Assembly (NCBI GenBank): GCA_030268105.1
Contig: BSDZ01000023.1
Location: 2,170,001 to 2,234,000, forward strand
DNA: 64,000 nucleotides
DNA from: Volvox africanus
Taxonomy: Eukaryota; Chlorophyta; Chlorophyceae; Chlamydomonadales; Volvocaceae
Reading direction: 5' to 3'
In this document: positions 7,240-19,122 of the stretch, one piece after another
Layout of the letters: each line of letters opens with the position of its first letter
How positions within the stretch are numbered: position 1 is the first letter of the stretch
Position numbers and translations under genes: made by a program
Notes under the pieces: generated by a model
Databases searched by the model: none
What the model was told of the DNA's origin: nothing
The model's input: only the letters and a program-made list of their open reading frames with translations

Positions 7240-8115
7240 TTAGTATGCTAGGCGTCCGGGTCCGCTGTGCCTTGCGAGGTACGGAAATTCCTTATCCGCA
7301 ACAGTGACAATCGAATGCCAATAACAGTAATAGTAATAAAAATAAAAATAATAGTAATAAAAATAATAATTATTATAAAGATAAATATATTTATATAAAT
7401 AATATTAATGATAACAATAAACATAATAAACATAATAAACGTAATAATAATAATTAACATAATTAACATAATTAACGTAATATTAATATTTATAATAATC
7501 ATAATAATTGTAATCATAATAATTATTATTTTAATTACTATTATTATTTATTAATAATCACGAGATTCATAAGAATCATATGAATCATAATGATAGGGCT
7601 CCGGTGTGCCCTCCCCATCTCCCTCCCCCGCCCTTTGTCGGCGATGATGGTGGTGCTTTGGCGGCGTCGGTGGTGGCGTCGGTGGCGGACGGAGGGAGGG
7701 ACGAAAAGAGGTTCCCATTCCCATCATCGCCACCGCTGCCACCACGGCCACATACACCACTACGGCTACCGCCGCAAACACCGCCACCAAGGCGACCGCT
7801 GTAAGTGTCCTGGGGTATGTACGGGCAGTGTTCATAATTGGATCTTAAACTGACATTCTGCGATTGGGCCTTCGTAGGCGGACACAACAGGGTCACTACA
7901 CCCATGAAATCGAAACGGGTAAGATATGATACGGGATCGAGTTTCAAAGGTGACATGTGTATGTCTTGATGCCTTGACTGACTGAGGGATTACCTTGCAG
8001 GGATGTTTCGTTCTAGAGTGGTGAATGACCCTTCCCCTTGGTTTTGGATTTATGATATACTGCCACTGACATTTCCGATTGGGCCTTTGTAGGCAGCCAC
8101 AATTCCAGGACGGGC

Positions 8116-10365
8116 TTAGTATGCTAGGCGTCCGGGTCCGCTGTGCCTTGCGAGGTACGGAAATTCCTTATCCGCAACAGTATCCTGGGGTATGTACGGG
8201 CAGTGTTCATAATTGGATCTTAAACTGACATTCTGCGATTGGGCCTTCGTAGGCGGACACAACAGGGTCACTACACCCATGAAATCGAAACGGGTAAGAT
8301 ATGATACGGGATCGAGTTTCAAAGGTGACATGTGTATGTCTTGATGCCTTGACTGACTGAGGGATTACCTTGCAGGGATGTTTCGCTCTAGAGTGGTGAA
8401 TGACCCTTCCCCTTGGTTTTGGATTTAGGATATACTGCCACTGACATTTCCGATTGGGCCTTTGTAGGCAGCCACAATTCCAGGACGGGCTTAGTATGCT
8501 AGGCGTCCGGGTCCGCTGTGCCTTGCGAGGTACGGAAATTCCTTATCCGCAACAGTATCCTGGGGTATGTACGGGCAGTGTTCATAATTGGATCTTAAAC
8601 TGACATTCTGCGATTGGGCCTTCGTAGGCGGACACAACAGGGTCACTACACCCATGAAATCGAAACGGGTAAGATATGATACGGGATCGAGTTTCAAAGG
8701 TTACAAGTGTATGTCTTGATGCCTTGACTGACTGAGGGATTACCTTGCAGGGATGTTTCGCTCTAGAGTGGTGAATGACCCTTCCCCTTGGTTTTGGATT
8801 TACGATATACTGCCACTGACATTTCCGATTGGGCCTTTGTAGGCAGCCACAATTCCAGGACGGGCTTAGTATGCTAGGCGTCCGGGTCCGCTGTGCCTTG
8901 CGAGGTACGGAAATTCCTTATCCGCAACAGTATCCTGGGGTATGTACGGGCAGTGTTCATAATTGGATCTTAAACTGACATTCTCCATTTGGGCCTTCGT
9001 AGGCGGACACAACAGGGTCACTACACCCATGAAATCGAAACGGGTAAGATATGATACGGGATCGAGTTTCAAAGGTGACATGTGTATGTCTTGATGCCTT
9101 GACTGACTGAGGGATTACCTTGCAGGGATGTTTCGCTCTAGAGTGGTGAATGACCCTTCCCCTTGGTTTTGGATTTACGATATACTGCCACTGACATTTC
9201 CGATTGGGCCTTTGTAGGCAGCCACAATTCCAGGACGGGCTTAGTATGCTAGGCGTCCGGGTCCGCTGTGCCTTGCGAGGTACGGAAATTCCTTATCCGC
9301 AACAGTATCCTGGGGTATGTACGGGCAGTGTTCATAATTGGATCTTAAACTGACATTCTGCGATTGGGCCTTCGTAGGCGGACACAACAGGGTCACTACA
9401 CCCATGAAATCGAAACGGGTAAGATATGATACGGGATCGAGTTTCAAAGGTGACATGTGTATGTCTTGATGCCTTGACTGACTGAGGGATTACCTTGCAG
9501 GGATGTTTCGCTCTAGAGTGGTGAATGACCCTTCCCCTTGGTTTTGGATTTAGGATATACTGCCACTGACATTTCCGATTGGGCCTTTGTAGGCAGCCAC
9601 AATTCCAGGACGGGCTTAGTATGCTAGGCGTCCGGGTCCGCTGTGCCTTGCGAGGTACGGAAATTCCTTATCCGCAACAGTATCCTGGGGTATGTACGGG
9701 CAGTGTTCATAATTGGATCTTAAACTGACATTCTGCGATTGGGCCTTCGTAGGCGGACACAACAGGGTCACTACACCCATGAAATCGAAACGGGTAAGAT
9801 ATGATACGGGATCGAGTTTCAAAGGTTACAAGTGTATGTCTTGATGCCTTGACTGACTGAGGGATTACCTTGCAGGGATGTTTCGCTCTAGAGTGGTGAA
9901 TGACCCTTCCCCTTGGTTTTGGATTTACGATATACTGCCACTGACATTTCCGATTGGGCCTTTGTAGGCAGCCACAATTCCAGGACGGGCTTAGTATGCT
10001 AGGCGTCCGGGTCCGCTGTGCCTTGCGAGGTACGGAAATTCCTTATCCGCAACAGTATCCTGGGGTATGTACGGGCAGTGTTCATAATTGGATCTTAAAC
10101 TGACATTCTCCATTTGGGCCTTCGTAGGCGGACACAACAGGGTCACTACACCCATGAAATCGAAACGGGTAAGATATGATACGGGATCGAGTTTCAAAGG
10201 TGACATGTGTATGTCTTGATGCCTTGACTGACTGAGGGATTACCTTGCAGGGATGTTTCGCTCTAGAGTGGTGAATGACCCTTCCCCTTGGTTTTGGATT
10301 TACGATATACTGCCACTGACATTTCCGATTGGGCCTTTGTAGGCAGCCACAATTCCAGGACGGGC
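8116..10365 (+). repeat. Two copies of a 1125-bp trimer of S units
   Basis: Three S subtypes cycle in order. The second carries GGTTACAAG in place of GGTGACATG (near 8700 and 9825). The third carries CTCCATTTGGG in place of CTGCGATTGGG (near 8978 and 10103). The two marks repeat at 1125 bp. The same trimer pair occurs again in 12118-14367. Confidence 0.9.
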
Positions 10366-10430
10366 TTAGTATGCTAGGCGTCCGGGTCCGCTGTGCCTTG
10401 CGAGGTACGGAAATTCCTTATCCGCAACAG

Positions 10431-10720
10431 TGACAATCGAATGCCAATAACAGTAATAGTAATAAAAATAAAAATAATAGTACTAAAAATAATAATTATT
10501 ATAAAAATAAATATATTTATATAAATAATATTAATGATAACAATAAACATAATAAACATAATAAACGTAATAATAATAATTAACATAATTAACATAATTA
10601 ACGTAATATTAATATTTATAATAATCATAATAATTGTAATCATAATAATTAATATTTTAATTACTATTATTATTTATTAATAATCATGAGATTCATAAGA
10701 ATCATATGAATCATAATGAT
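10431..10720 (+). repeat. AT-rich (AAT-like) block of the L unit
   Basis: About 290 bp of degenerate AAT/ATA/ATT trinucleotide-like sequence, mainly TAA-type on the left and ATT-type on the right, with almost no G or C apart from the two ends. The right end carries the short dyad GATTCAT...ATGAATC. The minus-strand frame of poly-Ile/Met residues here is a compositional artefact. This block changes length among units: a 21-bp duplication in the 31373 and 33896 units, TA-dinucleotide additions in several, and a 25-bp loss in the 59954 and 61180 units. Slippage of low-complexity DNA would explain these. Confidence 0.9.
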
Positions 10721-11218
10721 AGGGCTCCGGTGTGCCCTCCCCATCTCCCTCCCCCGCCCTTTGTCGGCGATGATGGTGGTGCTTTGGCGGCGTCGGTGGT
10801 GGCGTCGGTGGCGGACGGAGGGAGGGACGGAAAAAGGTTCCCATTCCCATCATCGCGACCGCTGCCACCACGGCCACATACACCACTACGGCTACCGCCG
10901 CAAACACCGCCACCAAGGCGACCGCTGTAAGTGTCCTGGGGTATGTACGGGCAGTGTTCATAATTGGATCTTAAACTGACATTCTGCGATTGGGCCTTCG
11001 TAGGCGGACACAACAGGGTCACTACACCCATGAAATCGAAACGGGTAAGATATGATACGGGATCGAGTTTCAAAGGTGACATGTGTATGTCTTGATGCCT
11101 TGACTGACTGAGGGATTACCTTGCAGGGATGTTTCGCTCTAGAGTGGTGAATGACCCTTCCCCTTGGTTTTGGATTTACGATATACTGCCACTGACATTT
11201 CCGATTGGGCCTTTGTAG
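10706..11218 (+). other. Candidate three-exon spliced reading frame in the L unit
   Basis: ATG 10706 opens a 73-codon Pro/Ala-rich frame that reaches GTAAGTGTCC at 10927. Removing 10927-11003 (GTAAGT...TTCGTAG, branch-like CTGAC 23 nt before the end of the intron) keeps the frame open through the 41-bp segment 11004-11044. Removing 11045-11126 (GTAAGA...TTGCAG, CTGAC 18 nt before its end) keeps it open through 11127-11218 to TAG. The spliced product would be 117 residues ending in a Trp/Pro-rich tail (PSPWFWIYDILPL). In the unspliced DNA the frame stops at the TAA inside GTAAGT. The same geometry occurs in every L unit, but many have TAG in place of TAC in the last exon. It may be a real repeat-borne transcript or a fossil of the gene that founded the repeat. 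Confidence 0.3.
10721..10926 (+). repeat. GC-rich block of the L unit with G-rich then C-rich halves
   Basis: After a C-rich lead (CCCTCCCCATCTCCCTCCCCC), the left half of the block is rich in GG runs (GGTGGTG, GGCGGCG, GGAGGGAGGG) and the right half in CC runs (CCACCGC, CCGCCGC). The halves are imperfect inverted complements, so a large hairpin is possible on either strand, and the GG runs could form G-quadruplexes. The same module lies outside the array at 905-1141 and 1411-1482. Confidence 0.85.
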
Positions 11219-11241
11219 GCAGCCACAATTCCAGGACGGGC

Positions 11242-14200
11242 TTAGTATGCTAGGCGTCCGGGTCCGCTGTGCCTTGCGAGGTACGGAAATTCCTTATCCG
11301 CAACAGTGACAATCGAATGCCAATAACAGTAATAGTAATAAAAATAAAAATAATAGTACTAAAAATAATAATTATTATAAAAATAAATATATTTATATAA
11401 ATAATATTAATGATAACAATAAACATAATAAACATAATAAACGTAATAATAATAATTAACATAATTAATATAATTAACGTAATATTAATATTTATAATAA
11501 TCATAATAATTGTAATCATAATAATTATTATTTTAATTACTATTATTATTTATTAATAATCATGAGATTCATAAGAATCATATGAATCATAATGATAGGG
11601 CTCCGGTGTGCCCTCCCCATCTCCCTCCCCCGCCCTTTGTCGGCGATGATGGTGGTGCTTTGGCGGCGTCGGTGGTGGCGTCGGTGGCGGACGGAGGGAG
11701 GGACGGAAAAAGGTTCCCATTCCCATCATCGCGACCGCTGCCACCACGGCCACATACACCACTACGGCTACCGCCGCAAACACCGCCACCAAGGCGACCG
11801 CTGTAAGTGTCCTGGGGTATGTACGGGCAGTGTTCATAATTGGATCTTAAACTGACATTCTGCGATTGGGCCTTCGTAGGCGGACACAACAGGGTCACTA
11901 CACCCATGAAATCGAAACGGGTAAGATATGATACGGGATCGAGTTTCAAAGGTGACATGTGTATGTCTTGATGCCTTGACTGACTGAGGGATTACCTTGC
12001 AGGGATGTTTCGTTCTAGAGTGGTGAATGACCCTTCCCCTTGGTTTTGGATTTACGATATACTGCCACTGACATTTCCGATTGGGCCTTTGTAGGCAGCC
12101 ACAATTCCAGGACGGGCTTAGTATGCTAGGCGTCCGGGTCCGCTGTGCCTTGCGAGGTACGGAAATTCCTTATCCGCAACAGTATCCTGGGGTATGTACG
12201 GGCAGTGTTCATAATTGGATCTTAAACTGACATTCTGCGATTGGGCCTTCGTAGGCGGACACAACAGGGTCACTACACCCATGAAATCGAAACGGGTAAG
12301 ATATGATACGGGATCGAGTTTCAAAGGTGACATGTGTATGTCTTGATGCCTTGACTGACTGAGGGATTACCTTGCAGGGATGTTTCGCTCTAGAGTGGTG
12401 AATGACCCTTCCCCTTGGTTTTGGATTTAGGATATACTGCCACTGACATTTCCGATTGGGCCTTTGTAGGCAGCCACAATTCCAGGACGGGCTTAGTATG
12501 CTAGGCGTCCGGGTCCGCTGTGCCTTGCGAGGTACGGAAATTCCTTATCCGCAACAGTATCCTGGGGTATGTACGGGCAGTGTTCATAATTGGATCTTAA
12601 ACTGACATTCTGCGATTGGGCCTTCGTAGGCGGACACAACAGGGTCACTACACCCATGAAATCGAAACGGGTAAGATATGATACGGGATCGAGTTTCAAA
12701 GGTTACAAGTGTATGTCTTGATGCCTTGACTGACTGAGGGATTACCTTGCAGGGATGTTTCGCTCTAGAGTGGTGAATGACCCTTCCCCTTGGTTTTGGA
12801 TTTACGATATACTGCCACTGACATTTCCGATTGGGCCTTTGTAGGCAGCCACAATTCCAGGACGGGCTTAGTATGCTAGGCGTCCGGGTCCGCTGTGCCT
12901 TGCGAGGTACGGAAATTCCTTATCCGCAACAGTATCCTGGGGTATGTACGGGCAGTGTTCATAATTGGATCTTAAACTGACATTCTCCATTTGGGCCTTC
13001 GTAGGCGGACACAACAGGGTCACTACACCCATGAAATCGAAACGGGTAAGATATGATACGGGATCGAGTTTCAAAGGTGACATGTGTATGTCTTGATGCC
13101 TTGACTGACTGAGGGATTACCTTGCAGGGATGTTTCGCTCTAGAGTGGTGAATGACCCTTCCCCTTGGTTTTGGATTTACGATATACTGCCACTGACATT
13201 TCCGATTGGGCCTTTGTAGGCAGCCACAATTCCAGGACGGGCTTAGTATGCTAGGCGTCCGGGTCCGCTGTGCCTTGCGAGGTACGGAAATTCCTTATCC
13301 GCAACAGTATCCTGGGGTATGTACGGGCAGTGTTCATAATTGGATCTTAAACTGACATTCTGCGATTGGGCCTTCGTAGGCGGACACAACAGGGTCACTA
13401 CACCCATGAAATCGAAACGGGTAAGATATGATACGGGATCGAGTTTCAAAGGTGACATGTGTATGTCTTGATGCCTTGACTGACTGAGGGATTACCTTGC
13501 AGGGATGTTTCGCTCTAGAGTGGTGAATGACCCTTCCCCTTGGTTTTGGATTTAGGATATACTGCCACTGACATTTCCGATTGGGCCTTTGTAGGCAGCC
13601 ACAATTCCAGGACGGGCTTAGTATGCTAGGCGTCCGGGTCCGCTGTGCCTTGCGAGGTACGGAAATTCCTTATCCGCAACAGTATCCTGGGGTATGTACG
13701 GGCAGTGTTCATAATTGGATCTTAAACTGACATTCTGCGATTGGGCCTTCGTAGGCGGACACAACAGGGTCACTACACCCATGAAATCGAAACGGGTAAG
13801 ATATGATACGGGATCGAGTTTCAAAGGTTACAAGTGTATGTCTTGATGCCTTGACTGACTGAGGGATTACCTTGCAGGGATGTTTCGCTCTAGAGTGGTG
13901 AATGACCCTTCCCCTTGGTTTTGGATTTACGATATACTGCCACTGACATTTCCGATTGGGCCTTTGTAGGCAGCCACAATTCCAGGACGGGCTTAGTATG
14001 CTAGGCGTCCGGGTCCGCTGTGCCTTGCGAGGTACGGAAATTCCTTATCCGCAACAGTATCCTGGGGTATGTACGGGCAGTGTTCATAATTGGATCTTAA
14101 ACTGACATTCTCCATTTGGGCCTTCGTAGGCGGACACAACAGGGTCACTACACCCATGAAATCGAAACGGGTAAGATATGATACGGGATCGAGTTTCAAA

Positions 14201-15243
14201 GGTGACATGTGTATGTCTTGATGCCTTGACTGACTGAGGGATTACCTTGCAGGGATGTTTCGCTCTAGAGTGGTGAATGACCCTTCCCCTTGGTTTTGGA
14301 TTTACGATATACTGCCACTGACATTTCCGATTGGGCCTTTGTAGGCAGCCACAATTCCAGGACGGGCTTAGTATGCTAGGCGTCCGGGTCCGCTGTGCCT
14401 TGCGAGGTACGGAAATTCCTTATCCGCAACAGTGACAATCGAATGCCAATAACAGTAATAGTAATAAAAATAAAAATAATAGTACTAAAAATAATAATTA
14501 TTATAAAAATAAATATATTTATATAAATAATATTAATGATAACAATAAACATAATAAACATAATAAACGTAATAATAATAATTAACATAATTAACATAAT
14601 TAACGTAATATTAATATTTATAATAATCATAATAATTGTAATCATAATAATTAATATTTTAATTACTATTATTATTTATTAATAATCATGAGATTCATAA
14701 GAATCATATGAATCATAATGATAGGGCTCCGGTGTGCCCTCCCCATCTCCCTCCCCCGCCCTTTGTCGGCGATGATGGTGGTGCTTTGGCGGCGTCGGTG
14801 GTGGCGTCGGTGGCGGACGGAGGGAGGGACGGAAAAAGGTTCCCATTCCCATCATCGCGACCGCTGCCACCACGGCCACATACACCACTACGGCTACCGC
14901 CGCAAACACCGCCACCAAGGCGACCGCTGTAAGTGTCCTGGGGTATGTACGGGCAGTGTTCATAATTGGATCTTAAACTGACATTCTGCGATTGGGCCTT
15001 CGTAGGCGGACACAACAGGGTCACTACACCCATGAAATCGAAACGGGTAAGATATGATACGGGATCGAGTTTCAAAGGTGACATGTGTATGTCTTGATGC
15101 CTTGACTGACTGAGGGATTACCTTGCAGGGATGTTTCGCTCTAGAGTGGTGAATGACCCTTCCCCTTGGTTTTGGATTTACGATATACTGCCACTGACAT
15201 TTCCGATTGGGCCTTTGTAGGCAGCCACAATTCCAGGACGGGC
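11242..15243 (+). repeat. 4002-bp higher-order repeat, copy 2
   Basis: Same order of L and S units as 7240-11241 with the same variants in the same places, including GTTTCGTTCTAGAG at about 12008. Differences between copies are very few, which points to a recent duplication of the whole 4-kb block. Confidence 0.9.
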
Positions 15244-18200
15244 TTAGTATGCTAGGCGTCCGGGTCCGCTGTGCCTTGCGAGGTACGGAAATTCCTTATC
15301 CGCAACAGTGACAATCGAATGCCAATAACAGTAATAGTAATAAAAATAAAAATAATAGTACTAAAAATAATAATTATTATAAAAATAAATATATTTATAT
15401 AAATAATATTAATGATAACAATAAACATAATAAACATAATAAACGTAATAATAATAATTAACATAATTAATATAATTAACGTAATATTAATATTTATAAT
15501 AATCATAATAATTGTAATCATAATAATTATTATTTTAATTACTATTATTATTTATTAATAATCATGAGATTCATAAGAATCATATGAATCATAATGATAG
15601 GGCTCCGGTGTGCCCTCCCCATCTCCCTCCCCCGCCCTTTGTCGGCGATGATGGTGGTGCTTTGGCGGCGTCGGTGGTGGCGTCGGTGGCGGACGGAGGG
15701 AGGGACGGAAAGAGGTTCCCATTCCCATCATCGCCACCGCTGCCACCACGGCCACATACACCACTACGGCTACCGCCGCAAACACCGCCACCAAGGCGAC
15801 CGCTGTAAGTGTCCTGGGGTATGTACGGGCAGTGTTCATAATTGGATCTTAAACTGACATTCTGCGATTGGGCCTTCGTAGGCGGACACAACAGGGTCAC
15901 TACACCCATGAAATCGAAACGGGTAAGATATGATACGGGATCGAGTTTCAAAGGTGACATGTGTATGTCTTGATGCCTTGACTGACTGAGGGATTACCTT
16001 GCAGGGATGTTTCGCTCGAGAGTGGTGAATGACCCTTCCCCTTGGTTTTGGATTTACGATATACTGCCACTGACATTTCCGATTGGGCCTTTGTAGGCAG
16101 CCACAATTCCAGGACGGGCTTAGTATGCTAGGCGTCCGGGTCCGCTGTGCCTTGCGAGGTACGGAAATTCCTTATCCGCAACAGTGACAATGGAATGCCA
16201 ATAACAGTAATAGTAATAAAAATAAAAATAATAGTAATAAAAATAATAATTATTATAAAAATTAATATATTTATATAAATAATATTAATGATAACAATAA
16301 ACATAATAAACATAATAAACGTAATAATAATAATTAACATAATTAACATAATTAACGTAATATTAATATTTATAATAATCATAATAATTGTAATCATAAT
16401 AATTATTATTTTAATTACTATTATTATTTATTAATAATCATGAGATTCATAAGAATCATATGAATCATAATGATAGGGCTCCGGTGTGCCCTCCCCATCT
16501 CCCTCCCCCGCCCTTTGTCGGCGATGATGGTGGTGCTTTGGCGGCGTCGGTGGTGGCGTCGGTGGCGGACGGAGGGAGGGACGGAAAAAGGTTCCCATTC
16601 CCATCATCGCGACCGCTGCCACCACGGCCACATACACCACTACGGCTACCGCCGCAAACACCGCCACCAAGGCGACCGCTGTAAGTGTCCTGGGGTATGT
16701 ACGGGCAGTGTTCATAATTGGATCTTAAACTGACATTCTGCGATTGGGCCTTCGTAGGCGGACACAACAGGGTCACTACACCCATGAAATCGAAACGGGT
16801 AAGATATGATACGGGATCGAGTTTCAAAGGTGACATGTGTATGTCTTGATGCCTTGACTGACTGAGGGATTACCTTGCAGGGATGTTTCGCTCGAGAGTG
16901 GTGAATGACCCTTCCCCTTGGTTTTGGATTTACGATATACTGCCACTGACATTTCCGATTGGGCCTTTGTAGGCAGCCACAATTCCAGGACGGGCTTAGT
17001 ATGCTAGGCGTCCGGGTCCGCTGTGCCTTGCGAGGTACGGAAATTCCTTATCCGCAACAGTGACAATGGAATGCCAATAACAGTAATAGTAATAAAAATA
17101 AAAATAATAGTAATAAAAATAATAATTATTATAAAAATAAATATATTTAAATAAATAATATTAATGATAACAATAAACATAATAAACATAATAAACGTAA
17201 TAATAATAATTAACATAATTAACATAATTAACGTAATATTAATATTTATAATAATCATAATAATTGTAATCATAATAATTATTATTTTAATTACTATTAT
17301 TATTTATTAATAATCATGAGATTCATAAGAATTATATGAATCATAATGATAGGGCTCCGGTGTGCCCTCCCCATCTCCCTCCCCCGCCCTTTGTCGGCGA
17401 TGATGGTGGTGCTTTGGCGGCGTCGGTGGTGGCGTCGGTGGCGGACGGAGGGAGGGACGGAAAAAGGTTCCCATTCCCATCATCGCGACCGCTGCCACCA
17501 CGGCCACATACACCACTACGGCTACCGCCGCAAACACCGCCACCAAGGCGACCGCTGTAAGTGTCCTGGGGTATGTACGGGCAGTGTTCATAATTGGATC
17601 TTAAACTGACATTCTGCGATTGGGCCTTCGTAGGCGGACACAACAGGGTCACTACACCCATGAAATCGAAACGGGTAAGATATGATACGGGATCGAGTTT
17701 CAAAGGTGACATGTGTATGTCTTGATGCCTTGACTGACTGAGGGATTACCTTGCAGGGATGTTTCGCTCGAGAGTGGTGAATGACCCTTCCCCTTGGTTT
17801 TGGATTTACGATATACTGCCACTGACATTTCCGATTGGGCCTTTGTAGGCAGCCACAATTCCAGGACGGGCTTAGTATGCTAGGCGTCCGGGTCCGCTGT
17901 GCCTTGCGAGGTACGGAAATTCCTTATCCGCAACAGTATCCTGGGGTATGTACGGGCAGTGTTCATAATTGGATCTTAAACTGACATTCTGCGATTGGGC
18001 CTTCGTAGGCGGACACAACAGGGTCACTACACCCATGAAATCGAAACGGGTAAGATATGATACGGGATCGAGTTTCAAAGGTTACAAGTGTATGTCTTGA
18101 TGCCTTGACTGACTGAGGGATTACCTTGCAGGGATGTTTCGCTCTAGAGTGGTGAATGACCCTTCCCCTTGGTTTTGGATTTACGATATACTGCCACTGA

Positions 18201-19122
18201 CATTTCCGATTGGGCCTTTGTAGGCAGCCACAATTCCAGGACGGGCTTAGTATGCTAGGCGTCCGGGTCCGCTGTGCCTTGCGAGGTACGGAAATTCCTT
18301 ATCCGCAACAGTGACAATGGAATGCCAATAACAGTAATAGTAATAAAAATAAAAATAATAGTAATAAAAATAATAATTATTATAAAAATAAATATATTTA
18401 TATAAATAATATTAATGATAACAATAAACATAATAAACATAATAAACGTAATAATAATAATTAACATAATTAACATAATTAACGTAATATTAATATTTAT
18501 AATAATCATAATAATTGTAATCATAATAATTATTATTTTAATTACTATTATTATTTATTAATAATCATGAGATTCATAAGAATCATATGAATCATAATGA
18601 TAGGGCTCCGGTGTGCCCTCCCCATCTCCCTCCCCCGCCCTTTGTCGGCGATGATGGTGGTGCTTTGGCGGCGTCGGTGGTGGCGTCGGTGGCGGACGGA
18701 GGGAGGGACGGAAAAAGGTTCCCATTCCCATCATCGCGACCGCTGCCACCACGGCCACATACACCACTACGGCTACCGCCGCAAACACCGCCACCAAGGC
18801 GACCGCTGTAAGTGTCCTGGGGTATGTACGGGCAGTGTTCATAATTGGATCTTAAACTGACATTCTGCGATTGGGCCTTCGTAGGCGGACACAACAGGGT
18901 CACTACACCCATGAAATCGAAACGGGTAAGATATGATACGGGATCGAGTTTCAAAGGTGACATGTGTATGTCTTGATGCCTTGACTGACTGAGGGATTAC
19001 CTTGCAGGGATGTTTCGCTCGAGAGTGGTGAATGACCCTTCCCCTTGGTTTTGGATTTACGATATACTGCCACTGACATTTCCGATTGGGCCTTTGTAGG
19101 CAGCCACAATTCCAGGACGGGC
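15244..19122 (+). repeat. L-rich block with CTCGAG and AATGGAATGCC variants
   Basis: Four L units in a row, one S, one L. CGCTCGAGAG replaces CGCTCTAGAG at about 16013, 16889, 17765 and 19017. ACAATGGAATGCC replaces ACAATCGAATGCC at about 16186, 17063 and 18314. These two variants are confined to this interval, which shows local spread by unequal exchange or gene conversion. Confidence 0.85.

Larger units (their letters stand above)
7240..11241 (+). repeat. 4002-bp higher-order repeat, copy 1 (L, six S, L)
   Basis: Unit order L-S-S-S-S-S-S-L. The private variant GTTTCGTTCTAGAG at about 8006 recurs exactly 4002 bp later, and the whole unit order is repeated in 11242-15243. Within it, the six S units are two copies of a 1125-bp trimer. 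Confidence 0.9.
10366..11241 (+). repeat. Reference L monomer (876 bp)
   Basis: Identical in plan to S but with a 501-bp addition between CGCAACAGT and TCCTGGGG. The addition is a block almost free of G and C (10431-10720) joined to a GC-rich block (10721-10926) that ends GACCGCTGTAAGTG. Downstream of the insert the unit is ordinary S sequence. Neighbouring L units repeat this at exact 876-bp spacing. Confidence 0.95.

Noticed and set aside
7248..7517. 89-codon minus-strand ORF of Ile/Met/Phe residues in every L unit, resembling a membrane protein
   Set aside because: It is the translation of the AAT-like low-complexity block. Hydrophobicity follows from base composition, and length changes with slippage in the block.
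7585..7956. 123-codon minus-strand ORF across the GC block and the S part
   Set aside because: Low-complexity translation of G/C-rich repeats fused to the S-unit shadow frame. It overlaps at least three other open frames in the same unit.
8116..8331. 68-71-codon minus-strand ORF recurring in nearly all S units
   Set aside because: It recurs only because the units are nearly identical. It has no recognisable domain, no ribosome-binding site or promoter, and its ends vary with single-base variants. Conservation is no greater than that of the surrounding repeat.
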